Below, in pieces: positions 26,601 to 32,883 of a stretch of 64,000 nucleotides of DNA. The stretch comes from Nitrosotalea sp. (lineage in GTDB: Archaea > Thermoproteota > Nitrososphaeria > Nitrososphaerales > Nitrosopumilaceae). Position 1 is the first letter of the stretch; every line of letters starts with the position of its first letter. The translations under genes and the position numbers were made by a program. Below the pieces are notes generated by a model. It was given only the letters and a program-made list of their open reading frames with translations. It ran no database searches and had not been told where the DNA came from. The stretch is taken from the NCBI GenBank assembly GCA_023251795.1, contig JAHEYD010000005.1:1-64000 (forward strand), in the 5' to 3' direction.

Positions 26601-27971
26601 TGGAGTAACTAAAAAATCAATAGTTCTATTTTTATATCCTATCATTTCCCCTTCATACCAATCCGCATAATAGGAGGTAGGACTTACAAAAATTAATTCT
26701 TTATTATTTACAAGACTTGCTACTTTATCTGATAAGGTTAAATTTTTAAATAACTGCCATCCATGTTTTTCCGTAAGAATTTCAGTTTGGTCATCAAAGC
26801 AATTTCTCACCACAGCCCATCTGCTCCTGCGTATTCCATCAGGAGAAGGTTCCTGTGCCAGCGCACGGCGGACGACCTCCATTACGCATGCGCTGCTTTT
26901 CGCCGAATTTCCAGTTATAAATATTTTACCATTTCTTCTGGCAACAAAAAAACCAGTTGATGTTTTAAAACAATATTTAAAACCATCAGGAGAAGGAACT
27001 CTTTCTATTTTTGGAGCGTTTCTCATCGATAAAAAATTTGTTCCTGTATTTGCATAAACTCTATACCCGGTTTTCCATTTATCATTATTGTGATTTATTT
27101 CCGCAATGGTAGAGCGCACTCCAGTGGTAGCTAAAACATACTGAATAAAATCCGCATTCTCTTTTATTGTCGAAGCATATATTCTTCCGCCATAACAATC
27201 AAGACATCCATCCCAATGTACAAACTCATCAGCTATAATTGCTAATTGAGATTCATCAGCATTAAAATACTTCCACAGTAATTTATTTCTTTCCGGAGCG
27301 TCAAAATCAAAAGTTGTTTCAGTCGGACGCGCCTCATAATTTCGTTCATTCCAATCAATTCCACATTCCGTTAATAACATTCTTAATCTTATTTTTTTAC
27401 GTTCTTTCCTAACGCATATATGACATCTATTTGTATTACTTTTTTTGGAGAAATGACCATCGGCTGATACTGCAACCATTAAACGAATTTCATTACCGGT
27501 TAAGTCAATACCATTAGTTTCCGGAGCTTTAAATATTGTTGGTATTCTTCCCGACCATCCATCATTAAGCGAATTATGTTTCCCGGCAAGTTCTCCAGCC
27601 GAGATTGTTCTCCACTCATCTGGTTTAAAAGCTGTATTAAAAAGAACAATATGTTCATCACTTAATAATTGGTCAATGCCGTATCTATTTTTTAAATGAA
27701 GGAAAGAATCGCAAGGTAATTTTATATAATCAGATGGTTTATGAAAAAATATTCTTGATGTAGATAAATCAAACTCAGCTAATGTATCCGTCTCTGTATA
27801 ATCACATATTTTCTTCCAACCGGCAGGAGTTAGAAATTCCGTATCGGAAGACAGGCATCCAAATGGACCTAAACAAAGTCTCATCCGTGAATTATCCAGA
27901 GCAAAACGTTTTAATGTTGGAATATCCTCGTAATCAAAAAGAATCTGATATGCTTTTTGGTTTTCAGCCAT
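23601..27971 (-). CDS. Terminase large subunit with three inteins
   Basis: 1456-codon frame; removing three inteins leaves a 479-aa terminase, a normal length. Extein motifs: Walker A GPFG-SAKSS (split after residue 38 by intein 1), then RWAVVRN-TYSMLKDTT (split by intein 2), Walker B-like LEVTGAWFNEAREI, nuclease motif GMDFALQPACIIG, FGDPSG and the third nuclease motif SSHC-CDALEYL (split by intein 3). The ATPase drives DNA into the procapsid and the RuvC-like nuclease cuts the concatemer. All three inteins sit at active-site motifs, so the enzyme is inactive until every splice is complete. The portal gene follows directly. Confidence 0.93.
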   Translation of the reverse strand: MAENQKAYQILFDYEDIPTLKRFALDNSRMRLCLGPFGCLSSDTEFLTPAGWKKICDYTETDTLAEFDLSTSRIFFHKPSDYIKLPCDSFLHLKNRYGIDQLLSDEHIVLFNTAFKPDEWRTISAGELAGKHNSLNDGWSGRIPTIFKAPETNGIDLTGNEIRLMVAVSADGHFSKKSNTNRCHICVRKERKKIRLRMLLTECGIDWNERNYEARPTETTFDFDAPERNKLLWKYFNADESQLAIIADEFVHWDGCLDCYGGRIYASTIKENADFIQYVLATTGVRSTIAEINHNNDKWKTGYRVYANTGTNFLSMRNAPKIERVPSPDGFKYCFKTSTGFFVARRNGKIFITGNSAKSSACVMEVVRRALAQEPSPDGIRRSRWAVVRNCFDDQTEILTEKHGWQLFKNLTLSDKVASLVNNKELIFVSPTSYYADWYEGEMIGYKNRTIDFLVTPDHRQYASMINGRTKKMYGYKFHKTADIYGMTHYKFKINADEYKAGKTEFSKRMFEFFGFWFAEGYVGKYKRKDTIGYHWRFTVTQKENEEYVRNLLDDCGFKYGKNKGGSSAYNYCIYINDDIKKLIEKLLPCGNSRTKYLPEWIKSAPREHLKSFLKGFKEGDGHTRTSKHDSTKLYTSSEKLANDLQEIIIKTGGAASITKYTVKEREGSFKGQGFNFGITVLQSNQYQPLTSFKKYWYKKKYNGMVYCLEVPSHVVLVRRNNKVMWSSQTYSMLKDTTIKTFHDWFPPKLFGEYRVTDHTYIITKFPGIHLEILFRALDRPDQVSNLLSLEVTGAWFNEAREIPIAIIDAMDGRIGRYPSGRDGGASWYGIIMDSNPPSDDSVLYKRFEVIRPEGWKIFKQPSGLSVHAENTKHLPKNYYINLAKGKDEMYKRIYIDGQYGYLVSGKPVFQSFRDNIHVAPHQLEPQKGLDVLVGMDFALQPACIIGQITTLGQLQILDEVVSEGMGLRQFCDNKLLPLLRLKYFGMNVMGFGDPSGVARAPTDESTCFEVLQGPEVGLRNIVPAPTNAILPRVAAVENFLNKMYAGEPSFIISPNCHYLRKAMNGGYHYEKDPRSMGEEYKIMPVKNFSSHCCFSGKTMILTPTGEKRIDEIRAGDFVVTPFGNRKVIAAGLTHKKTKVIEITFSDERKIECTEDHEFIKSNKSIAKSNALRYSDVLQDYNSWRTLQWSIQSLLNLKKRNTGFRQVITTESKTGERQRAIFTELFGKVIINVKFLKDMISTILMEMYLIMIFPILRPSMVPNIPDSTCLKELKTEPGILKKVSNWRGKQRNPGMGLLKESSGIVNTEKKHGLTEKFISHVACIAGKILKLHSRQERNSVMQTAKTDIDTTVEKTTFKERVLFVVKTLQRINILKSKPVPRIVQISQLPELKDVYNITVDIDHVFYANGILSCNCDALEYLCMFIAERDIHDKRWKDLSSKVNLTNYQPVNSIGGY
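23730..24692 (-). mobile_element. Intein 3 in terminase, with an out-of-frame HNH gene in its linker
   Basis: 321 residues (1094-1414). Starts CFSGKTMILTPTGEKRIDEI (block A) with block B CTEDHEFI; ends KDVYNITVDIDHVFYANG and ILSCN before Cys (blocks F and G). Only about 90 N-terminal and 27 C-terminal residues look like intein; the intervening roughly 200 residues in this frame have no recognisable fold because that DNA encodes an HNH endonuclease in another frame. Extein junction SSHC-CDALEYL matches terminase nuclease motif III. Confidence 0.9.
23785..24408 (-). CDS. HNH homing endonuclease nested out of frame in intein 3
   Basis: 207 aa from MEYPKFIEFEEKKYRLSSGN. The HNH core is LHRAIWESHNKC...DIHHIDGNVFNNDISNLE...SEHSRFHL (HNH_3 type), followed by CxxC zinc fingers (CLYCGKN...CNANC; CVICGKN...CAKDC). 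ATG 24408 has a GGAGG site 6-7 nt upstream; the frame could start 15 nt earlier but without a site. It lies in the -1 frame relative to the terminase and ends in a stop just where intein block F begins, so it occupies the place where inteins normally carry an in-frame endonuclease. It presumably promotes homing of intein 3 but is made as a separate protein. Confidence 0.88.
   Translation of the reverse strand: MEYPKFIEFEEKKYRLSSGNYYRVENWGKTTCNLHRAIWESHNKCKVPEGYDIHHIDGNVFNNDISNLEAIHGSEHSRFHLFERIKNGTWDFKKSLELAREAAKSWHGSPEGIKWHSKHGKETWVDRKIYITCCLYCGKNIEASFPSRKKFCNANCQNRYRYYSGKDNVQRTCVICGKNFTANKYSKIKTCAKDCANISTSRTKRCI
25785..26801 (-). mobile_element. Intein 2 in terminase, LAGLIDADG type, C-terminal Gln
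   Basis: 339 residues (391-729). Starts CFDDQTEILTEKHGW, block B is FLVTPDHRQYA, and endonuclease helices are MFEFFGFWFAEGYVG and LKSFLKGFKEGDGH. It ends VLVRRNNKVMWSSQ followed by Thr. The C-terminal residue is Gln rather than the usual Asn, and the usual penultimate His is Ser, a less common but known type of C-terminus. Removal restores VVRN-TYSMLKDTT. Confidence 0.9.
26907..27857 (-). mobile_element. Intein 1 in terminase (inside Walker A), LAGLIDADG type
   Basis: 317 residues (39-355 of the ORF). Starts CLSSDTEFLTPAGWKKI (block A), has a block-B-like LLSDEHIVLF and ends with FFVARRNGKIFITGN before Ser, the +1 nucleophile. The central part holds endonuclease helices IRLMVAVSADGHF and IIADEFVHWDGCL. 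Insertion is between GPFG and SAKSS, i.e. within the ATP-binding loop. Confidence 0.9.
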
Positions 27972-27997
27972 GATTAATTACCTTATTTCACAACAAT

Positions 27998-28060
27998 TCA
28001 GGGTTTAGTGAGAGATAGTTGACTCACTCCGCCATCAAACACTACTGTAAGTTTTTCCAT
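27998..28060 (-). CDS. Possible 20-aa peptide before terminase
   Basis: GGGAGGAATAATC followed by ATG opens 20 codons (MEKLTVVFDGGVSQLSLTKP) ending in TGA 26 nt before the terminase start. The ribosome site is as strong as that of any gene here. It may be a leader peptide or a tiny protein. Confidence 0.4.
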   Translation of the reverse strand: MEKLTVVFDGGVSQLSLTKP

Positions 28061-28080
28061 GATTATTCCTCCCTCTTAAT

Positions 28081-28482
28081 TCACTTTTCTTCCGTATATC
28101 TATACATTTTCTTTTCTATTTTTGGAATTAATTCTTTATTGTCTCCTTTTTCGTAAACAGTCATTTCTAAATCTAAATAATCTAATAATTCCCTAAAAGC
28201 ATTTTTTAGATATACTCTCTTCTTTACCGGATATTTAAAATACATACAATTTGTTTCTGATTCAATCTCTTTCATCCCTCTTTCCTGGATTGATTTCATT
28301 ACATCAATTGCAATTTTTAATTTTCTATAAATATTTTTTTCAACATCTTCATTTTTTTCAACATCTTTATCTTTTTCAACATCTTTAATATTTTCAACAT
28401 CTTCATTTTTTTCAACATCTTTATCTTTTTCACATAATTCAGGAAATAACCATCGTCTTATTTTCTCCCTCAACATGTCCAT
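28081..28482 (-). CDS. Hypothetical protein with DVEKN repeats
   Basis: 133 aa. Residues about 20-50 are short tandem repeats of KDVEKNEDVE type; at the DNA level this is a 12-18 base unit. The C-terminal half is a helical domain (YRKLKIAIDVMKSIQERGM; YLKNAFRELLDYLDLEMTVY). Not recognised; sits between the FkbM methyltransferase and the terminase. Confidence 0.65.
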   Translation of the reverse strand: MDMLREKIRRWLFPELCEKDKDVEKNEDVENIKDVEKDKDVEKNEDVEKNIYRKLKIAIDVMKSIQERGMKEIESETNCMYFKYPVKKRVYLKNAFRELLDYLDLEMTVYEKGDNKELIPKIEKKMYRYTEEK

Positions 28483-28510
28483 GTTCCCTCCTCCAAAGTT
28501 GACATTTTCA

Positions 28511-29218
28511 TTAATCCGCCATCTTCATTTTTTCGTAATAAACCAAATTACACTTGCTACCCACCCATGCAGCCAATTCATTTATATCATAACCCATCCC
28601 AGTAAGTCTATCATTGATATGGAACTCGGCAACCATGTTGTCAACTTTGGTAAGGCAAGTGGAGTTGTAAAGAGTTTCGTACTCAGCGCCTTCAATGTCC
28701 ATTTTGAGAAGTTTAACACGATTAATAGAAGGGAATTTAAGGAATTTACAGGAATCAAATATGTCATCAAACGCCACGACTTCAACATTGACTATATCCA
28801 TGGACTTAAAATCGGGAGTGACCACCATAGACGAACCACCGGAATAAGTTTTATCGCAATAGATAATTTCAGACTTATTACTTTTCCCGCCCACTCCTAG
28901 GTTGTACGGGTGAATGTTGGTAACTCCATTCAACCCTATATTCCTGATCATGGTAAAGAATGTTTTCGGAACCGGCTCAAGAGCAATAATTCTGGTGGAT
29001 GGAAACAATTTAGCCATCATAATAGAAAACATTCCCTCATTGGCTCCAATATCCAGGATAATGTCATCCGGCTGAAACTGCAATCCTCTTTCTAATATTT
29101 TATAATTATCACTGAAAATTTCATGGATTAACGCAGGAGCGGTCGGGGTATTGGTAAATTTAAAATCAATGTCTTTGTATTTGAATTCTATAATACTGCC
29201 ATCTACCTTTGTCACCAT
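28511..29218 (-). CDS. FkbM-family methyltransferase
   Basis: 235 aa class I SAM-dependent methyltransferase. Motif I is IILDIGANEGMFSIMMAKLF (about residues 53-72), followed by IIALEPVPKTFFTM and, near residue 170, the FkbM signature LLKMDIEGAEYETL. FkbM enzymes usually methylate sugar or polyketide hydroxyls. Together with the glycosyltransferase at 8170 it may modify glycans on the virion or cell surface. It overlaps the putative small terminase gene by 7 nt; finding it inside the packaging operon is unusual. Confidence 0.85.
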   Translation of the reverse strand: MVTKVDGSIIEFKYKDIDFKFTNTPTAPALIHEIFSDNYKILERGLQFQPDDIILDIGANEGMFSIMMAKLFPSTRIIALEPVPKTFFTMIRNIGLNGVTNIHPYNLGVGGKSNKSEIIYCDKTYSGGSSMVVTPDFKSMDIVNVEVVAFDDIFDSCKFLKFPSINRVKLLKMDIEGAEYETLYNSTCLTKVDNMVAEFHINDRLTGMGYDINELAAWVGSKCNLVYYEKMKMAD

Positions 29219-29745
29219 GTCTCTGGTCCCTCCACTTTTTCCTCTGCCTCCACCCTCTTTTCAGCATTAGGATTAAGCGCATTCATCACCTGCTCTAAAT
29301 CCACTCCATCGTCGGCAAGTTTAATTGCCTTCTCCACCCGTTTCTCATCTTCCAACCCTTTAATGATAACAAACACAGCCGCAGAATTTCCAACGCCACC
29401 TTCCCCGTCCCTTTTCATCTTGGCGGCCAGCAAAGCCGATTCCACTCTTAACAACTCTTTCACCATGAAGGAAAAGTCTTTATCGCTGGAAATCATTTCT
29501 TTAAGGCGTTTACGGCCATTAACTGATTTGTAAGCCGCCCTCATGTCCTTCAGCATCTGGAAAGAATCATCGTCAAGAAGTCCGGCAACATCTTCTCCAT
29601 CAGGAATATCAGGAAGCCGGTTGTCTACTGATTTTTTCACTTTACTGAATTCACGCTCAGACAGGTTGCCGCGTTTAAAAGGATTGAAATTGTCGGTTAT
29701 TTCCCGGTCTTTGGTTTTGCCTCCGACAGAAGAAGTATCAGTCAT
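29212..29745 (-). CDS. Putative terminase small subunit
   Basis: 177 aa, charged and helical; KRGNLSEREFSKVKKSVDNR and KRLKEMISSDKDFSFMVKEL are followed by an acidic tail. No helix-turn-helix can be named with confidence. It is the first gene of the packaging block upstream of the large terminase, the usual place for the DNA-recognition subunit; the call rests on this position. Confidence 0.5.
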   Translation of the reverse strand: MTDTSSVGGKTKDREITDNFNPFKRGNLSEREFSKVKKSVDNRLPDIPDGEDVAGLLDDDSFQMLKDMRAAYKSVNGRKRLKEMISSDKDFSFMVKELLRVESALLAAKMKRDGEGGVGNSAAVFVIIKGLEDEKRVEKAIKLADDGVDLEQVMNALNPNAEKRVEAEEKVEGPETW

Positions 29746-29827
29746 GAGTTTTTGCGCCTTTCCCTCGAAAAGTTGCCACTGCTGCTTTCTTCATACACCG
29801 AAGGGAATTATCTGTCAACTTTTCAAT

Positions 29828-30505
29828 TTAAGAAAAACTTAATGATGGTTGATGTGATTTTTCTAATTTATTACTTTTCTTTATATTTTCCAATGACCAC
29901 AAAGGTTGTAGATTTTTTAAATTCCAACACTTTTTAAAATCAATATCAAAAGGACTTTTAAAATTAAATGCCGATATAGGAATTTTATGGTCTATGTGCC
30001 ACTTGCCCATATTATTCCAACCCATTCCATTTTTAAACTTTTCCTGCAAGGATTTAATTAATTGTTCCACTGTATACCCAACCAAATCTTCCCAGTGTTT
30101 CCCCCTTTTGTTACCCCTTAAACTTTTCCTAATAGCCCTGCTAATCCTATTGTTTAGATTATATTTTTTATCGTTATGATATTTTCTGTTTGTATATTTT
30201 CTTATTCTTTCTTTATTTTTCTCATAATATTCCAATCTTTTTTCTTTTAATTTTTCTTTATTTTTCTCACGCCATACTTTAATACCATTTATATTTTTTT
30301 TATTATATTCTTTAATTTTCTTCTTATTTTCATTTCTCCATTTATTCGCTACTTTCCGTAAACATTTTTTACATTTAGTTCTATAACAATCCCCAATCAA
30401 ATAACTCTTATCATATGGGAATTCTTCTAATTTTTTTTCTATTTTACAGCACCGGCAAACCCTTTTTAAATTTTTTTCTAAATTTTTTTGGACTTCGGTT
30501 TCCAT
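29828..30505 (-). CDS. Free-standing HNH endonuclease
   Basis: About 225 aa. An N-terminal zinc finger (CRCCKIEKKLEEFPYDKS...CKKC) is followed by Lys/Glu/Asn-rich helical repeats (KIKEYNKK, KLKEKRLEYYEK, RIRKYTNR) and a C-terminal HNH core WHIDHKIPISAFNF...WNLKNLQPLWSLENIKKSNK. This is the architecture of mobile HNH genes in phages. ATG 30505 lies 9 nt after AAGGAG and is chosen over an upstream GTG. It stands between the origin-like region and the packaging genes and probably spreads itself and flanking DNA. Confidence 0.85.
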   Translation of the reverse strand: METEVQKNLEKNLKRVCRCCKIEKKLEEFPYDKSYLIGDCYRTKCKKCLRKVANKWRNENKKKIKEYNKKNINGIKVWREKNKEKLKEKRLEYYEKNKERIRKYTNRKYHNDKKYNLNNRISRAIRKSLRGNKRGKHWEDLVGYTVEQLIKSLQEKFKNGMGWNNMGKWHIDHKIPISAFNFKSPFDIDFKKCWNLKNLQPLWSLENIKKSNKLEKSHQPSLSFS

Positions 30506-30977
30506 ACAAGACACTCCTTTTTAAAATAAATTAAATACCTGCCCTGTAAAGAATTACTTATACCATATTTCCATATCTGTCAATATTTTTAAAATTCATT
30601 GGTTATATATATAGTACCCATATTGTAGTGTCATCACCCCTATCATTCCTTTAATTGGGCATTACCCTTTAGTCTGGAAGTAATTCTTTTTCCCCCAGGT
30701 GGAGGGCAAAGTGGAGGGGAACCTGTTGATAACTCTTAATTGTATTGTGCATTAAATAGTGTGCTACATAACTATATGATATTATTACTACGTGTTATAA
30801 CATATGTTATGTCTCCTTGAGGGCATAATAATAGTATAAGTACATGATAGTACATAGTATTATCAATGTCTTAGTATATTATAGAGTAAATCGGGGCAAT
30901 ATAGCAAGTGGAGGGAAGAGGGCAAAATAAGGGGTAAAGTGGAGGGAAAGGGCAAAATAGCACATTGTTGATAACTT

Positions 30978-31013
30978 GTCGCAAAAATGCGACTCCAGTC
31001 GCAAAAATGCGAC
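30978..31013. repeat. Two copies of palindrome GTCGCAAAAATGCGAC
   Basis: The perfect inverted repeat GTCGCA-AAAA-TGCGAC occurs at 30978-30993 and again at 30998-31013, only 4 bp apart. It could be a pair of operator sites or hairpins in the origin region. Confidence 0.85.
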
Positions 31014-31106
31014 TCAATCATGGAAATGTAGCACTCACATCTTATCATTGCCTCATAATTATTACGTACAATTGTACTGATATAATATCACTAATAATTA
31101 CAATTA

Positions 31107-31202
31107 GTGGGGTATAATTCCCCAGTAGTGGGGTAAAATGCCCCAGTAGCAAAATTATTAGTGGGGTATAATTCCCCAGTAGTGGGGTATAATTCCCCAG
31201 TG
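31107..31202. repeat. Iterated palindromes GGGG-TATAATT-CCCC
   Basis: Four copies begin at 31107, 31128, 31161 and 31182 with a 21-bp period inside each pair. Three read GGGGTATAATTCCCC and one GGGGTAAAATGCCCC. Each has a 4-bp GC stem around an AT core that includes the sigma-70 -10 word TATAAT, so the array could be initiator-binding iterons or overlapping promoter/operator sites. Confidence 0.85.
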
Positions 31203-31352
31203 GTGTATTTGACACAGTAGGTGTGGTATTTTTGACACAGTTGCAAGATGACTGCTATCAGTGGTATATTTGACACAGTAGGTGTGGTGTATTTGACACA
31301 GTGAGTTGACACCTTGTAAGTTTTGACACAGCAGGTGTGGTATTTTTGACAC
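31203..31352. repeat. Iterated TTGACAC repeats
   Basis: TTGACAC starts at 31209, 31232, 31270, 31293, 31306, 31323 and 31346; a 23-bp spacing recurs. Units have the form GTGT-GGTATTTTTG-ACAC and CACA-GTAGG-TGTG, so they are palindromic like the adjacent GGGG/CCCC array but with different arms. Likely binding sites of a phage replication initiator or regulator. Confidence 0.8.
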
Positions 31353-31530
31353 AGCAGCAAAAAATCGACACATTATAATAATGATAGCAAATCGCGTTGC
31401 AAAAAATCAGCTTGCGAGGTTGGCTCAGGTTGCGCGATCACGGGGAGGGCGGAAACCTACGCGCATAACAGATATATTACATGCAACCTGATTATCGGAG
31501 TTATCAACAGACCTGTAATTTTGCATTTAT

Positions 31531-31785
31531 GCTAAGTTATTGATTTTATAGTGTTATTGCTAGTACCTGTGGATAGCCTTGTTAACAACCGCTATCGATG
31601 GTTATTTTGCCCCGTTTTGTGGTTATTTTCACAAGCGCATATTATTGGCTAAGTTGCTGATTTATAAATAGTTTTTAAGTTATTAACAGGTTAGAGGTGT
31701 GGTTATTTTACCCGCCTGACATGTTTCCGGCACGCCTTATATTCCGTGCCATAATTTATTTTAGCGGTTAAGTTGCTGATTTTAT
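31531..31785. repeat. Three imperfect direct repeats spaced about 117 bp
   Basis: The word TAAGTTGCTGATTTA or a close variant occurs near 31531, 31648 and 31767, each preceded by GG/GC and with loosely similar intervening sequence (including several GGTTATTTT words). Confidence 0.55.
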
Positions 31786-31862
31786 TACACAATTAAAATA
31801 ATATATATGGGTATAACGCATTGGCATAGCATATGCATTATATAATATCATTATAATCAATC

Positions 31863-31936
31863 AGCCTGCGGGCGGCCAGTGAGCGCGCCGGGGTGGAAAA
31901 TAGACAGCCTCCCCTGGGGCGGAAATCAGGGGCGAG
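31863..31936 (+). repeat. GC-rich leader element, copy 1
   Basis: Starts AGCCTGCGGGCGGCCA and continues GCGCGCCGGGG, then the block GACAGCCTCCCCTGGGG ... CAGGGGCGAG, in which CCCCTG and CAGGGG can pair. It precedes the gene at 32031. The second block recurs exactly in copy 3. Confidence 0.8.
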
Positions 31937-32030
31937 CGGAATCAGGCTGCACAACCGGAGCGAGAGAGCCGGAAAACTTAAAATCCTGAGACCTCCAGAC
32001 CACCGCATGGTGCAATGGATGGGAGGAAAA

Positions 32031-32393
32031 ATGGAAAATTTAAAAAGGCTTTATGAGTTTCTGGTGGCCTCGGCCACCTTTGAGGCACCCCGTGGGTATC
32101 ACGGGGCAATGGAGTTCCGCCCTGCCCTGGAAATCGGGGAGGGTGGGACTCACTCCCCTGCGGCATTGCAGGGGGACGAGATTGTCCTCTGTGACATTAA
32201 CGCAGAGGAGCGGGGCTTCGCCCCTTTGGGCGATGCGCTCCGCACGGCGAGGGATCGCCGCGAACAGAGAAACGCCATCGAGACGTTTCTCAAAACATCA
32301 GAGGCGGGGAAACGCCTCCGGCGGCAAATCGAAGATCGCCTACGGAAAAGTGTAGGTGATCTTTTGACCACAGCAGCCGCGCTGCGGTATTAA
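32031..32393 (+). CDS. Hypothetical protein, first gene of the rightward cassette
   Basis: 120 aa from MENLKRLYEFLVASATFEAP. ATG 32031 follows GGGAGGAAAA; an upstream in-frame ATG at 31893 lies inside the repeated leader and is rejected. The gene is clearly richer in G and C than its neighbours, which suggests a separate origin. The C-terminal half is Arg-rich and helical (RREQRNAIETFLKTSEAGKR). No family recognised. Confidence 0.65.
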   Translation: MENLKRLYEFLVASATFEAPRGYHGAMEFRPALEIGEGGTHSPAALQGDEIVLCDINAEERGFAPLGDALRTARDRREQRNAIETFLKTSEAGKRLRRQIEDRLRKSVGDLLTTAAALRY

Positions 32394-32431
32394 TAAGCCA
32401 CCGCACCGCCGGAGCAATCCGGCACAGCAAG

Positions 32432-32471
32432 GGCCATACCTACCCCAACAGGGGCAAGGGTGGCCTTTTTT
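32432..32471 (+). terminator. Rho-independent terminator
   Basis: GGCCA...TGGCC outer stem with an inner CCCC-aaca-GGGG stem, followed by TTTTTT. It follows the gene at 32031 and precedes leader copy 2. Confidence 0.75.
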
Positions 32472-32474
32472 ATT

Positions 32475-32510
32475 GCCTGCGGGTGGCCAGTTAGCGCGCC
32501 GGGGCGGAGG
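32475..32510 (+). repeat. GC-rich leader element, copy 2
   Basis: GCCTGCGGGTGGCCA then GCGCGCCGGGGCGGAGG; ends with the ribosome site of the gene at 32520. Confidence 0.8.
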
Positions 32511-32519
32511 GAAGAGACG

Positions 32520-32675
32520 ATGATAGAAGAGAAATATATATGCATTAACGATAGATGTCCATTTCAAGATTTTGGAAGTGAGACAGGGTGCTGTGCTGAC
32601 CTGTCCACTTGGGAGGACTGCCAAGAGGCAGAGTTTGAGGAGGAGGAAGAAAATGAGAACAGAAACGGAAATTAG
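32520..32675 (+). CDS. Small Cys-rich acidic protein
   Basis: 51 aa: MIEEKYICINDRCPFQDFGS, then GCCADLSTWEDC and an acidic tail EEEEENENRNGN. Four or five Cys suggest metal binding. Its ATG follows leader copy 2 directly. Family not recognised. Confidence 0.6.
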   Translation: MIEEKYICINDRCPFQDFGSETGCCADLSTWEDCQEAEFEEEEENENRNGN

Positions 32676-32856
32676 AGAAAAGATCAAACAGATTGAAACG
32701 GACTATAACCATGTTTTAACCGGGAGTTTTGCTAACATTGTCACAAATGCTCCTAGGGCACTAATGCAACTATCTGCAACAAAATTGTTAGAAGGTCTGT
32801 ATTTCTCCTTAGGGGAAAATCGGCCAGAATATAAATTTGAGGAGGAGGAGGAGTAG
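32653..32856 (+). CDS. Small helical protein
   Basis: 67 aa (MRTETEIREKIKQIETDYNH...), starting at ATG 32653 after AGGAGGAAGAAA and overlapping the previous gene by 23 nt. C-terminus is poly-Glu. Function unknown. Confidence 0.6.
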   Translation: MRTETEIREKIKQIETDYNHVLTGSFANIVTNAPRALMQLSATKLLEGLYFSLGENRPEYKFEEEEE

Positions 32857-32883
32857 AGACACATAATCAGCGGAAAATATTTA
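32857..32883 (+). pseudogene. Fragment duplicating the start of gene 34355
   Basis: GAGACACATAATCAGCGG just after 32855 is repeated exactly at the beginning of the gene at 34355 (ATGAGACACATAATCAGCGG). Here it lacks the ATG and the rest of the gene and runs into leader copy 3, so it is a leftover of rearrangement in the cassette. Confidence 0.55.

Larger units (their letters stand above)
30515..31862. other. Non-coding origin-like region
   Basis: About 1.35 kb without a convincing gene, between the leftward packaging/tail genes and the rightward small-gene cassette. It is AT-rich and contains DnaA-box-like words (TGTTGATAA at 30724 and 30966, TTATCAACA at 31501, TGTGGATAG at 31568), two identical hairpins near 31.0 kb, two families of iterated palindromes (31107-31352) and a ~117-bp spaced repeat (31531-31785). 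Divergent transcription away from it and the iteron-like repeats suggest a replication origin and/or a master regulatory region. Confidence 0.65.

Noticed and set aside
31107-31352. CRISPR array
   Set aside because: Units are 21-23 bp, directly adjacent or overlapping, without unique spacers of about 30 bp, and no Cas1/Cas2 genes occur. The Cas4-like nuclease at 52557 is better explained as a phage recombination exonuclease.
31893-32030. N-terminal extension of the gene at 32031
   Set aside because: The extension lies in the repeated GC-rich leader, which also occurs before unrelated genes; ATG 32031 has the ribosome site.
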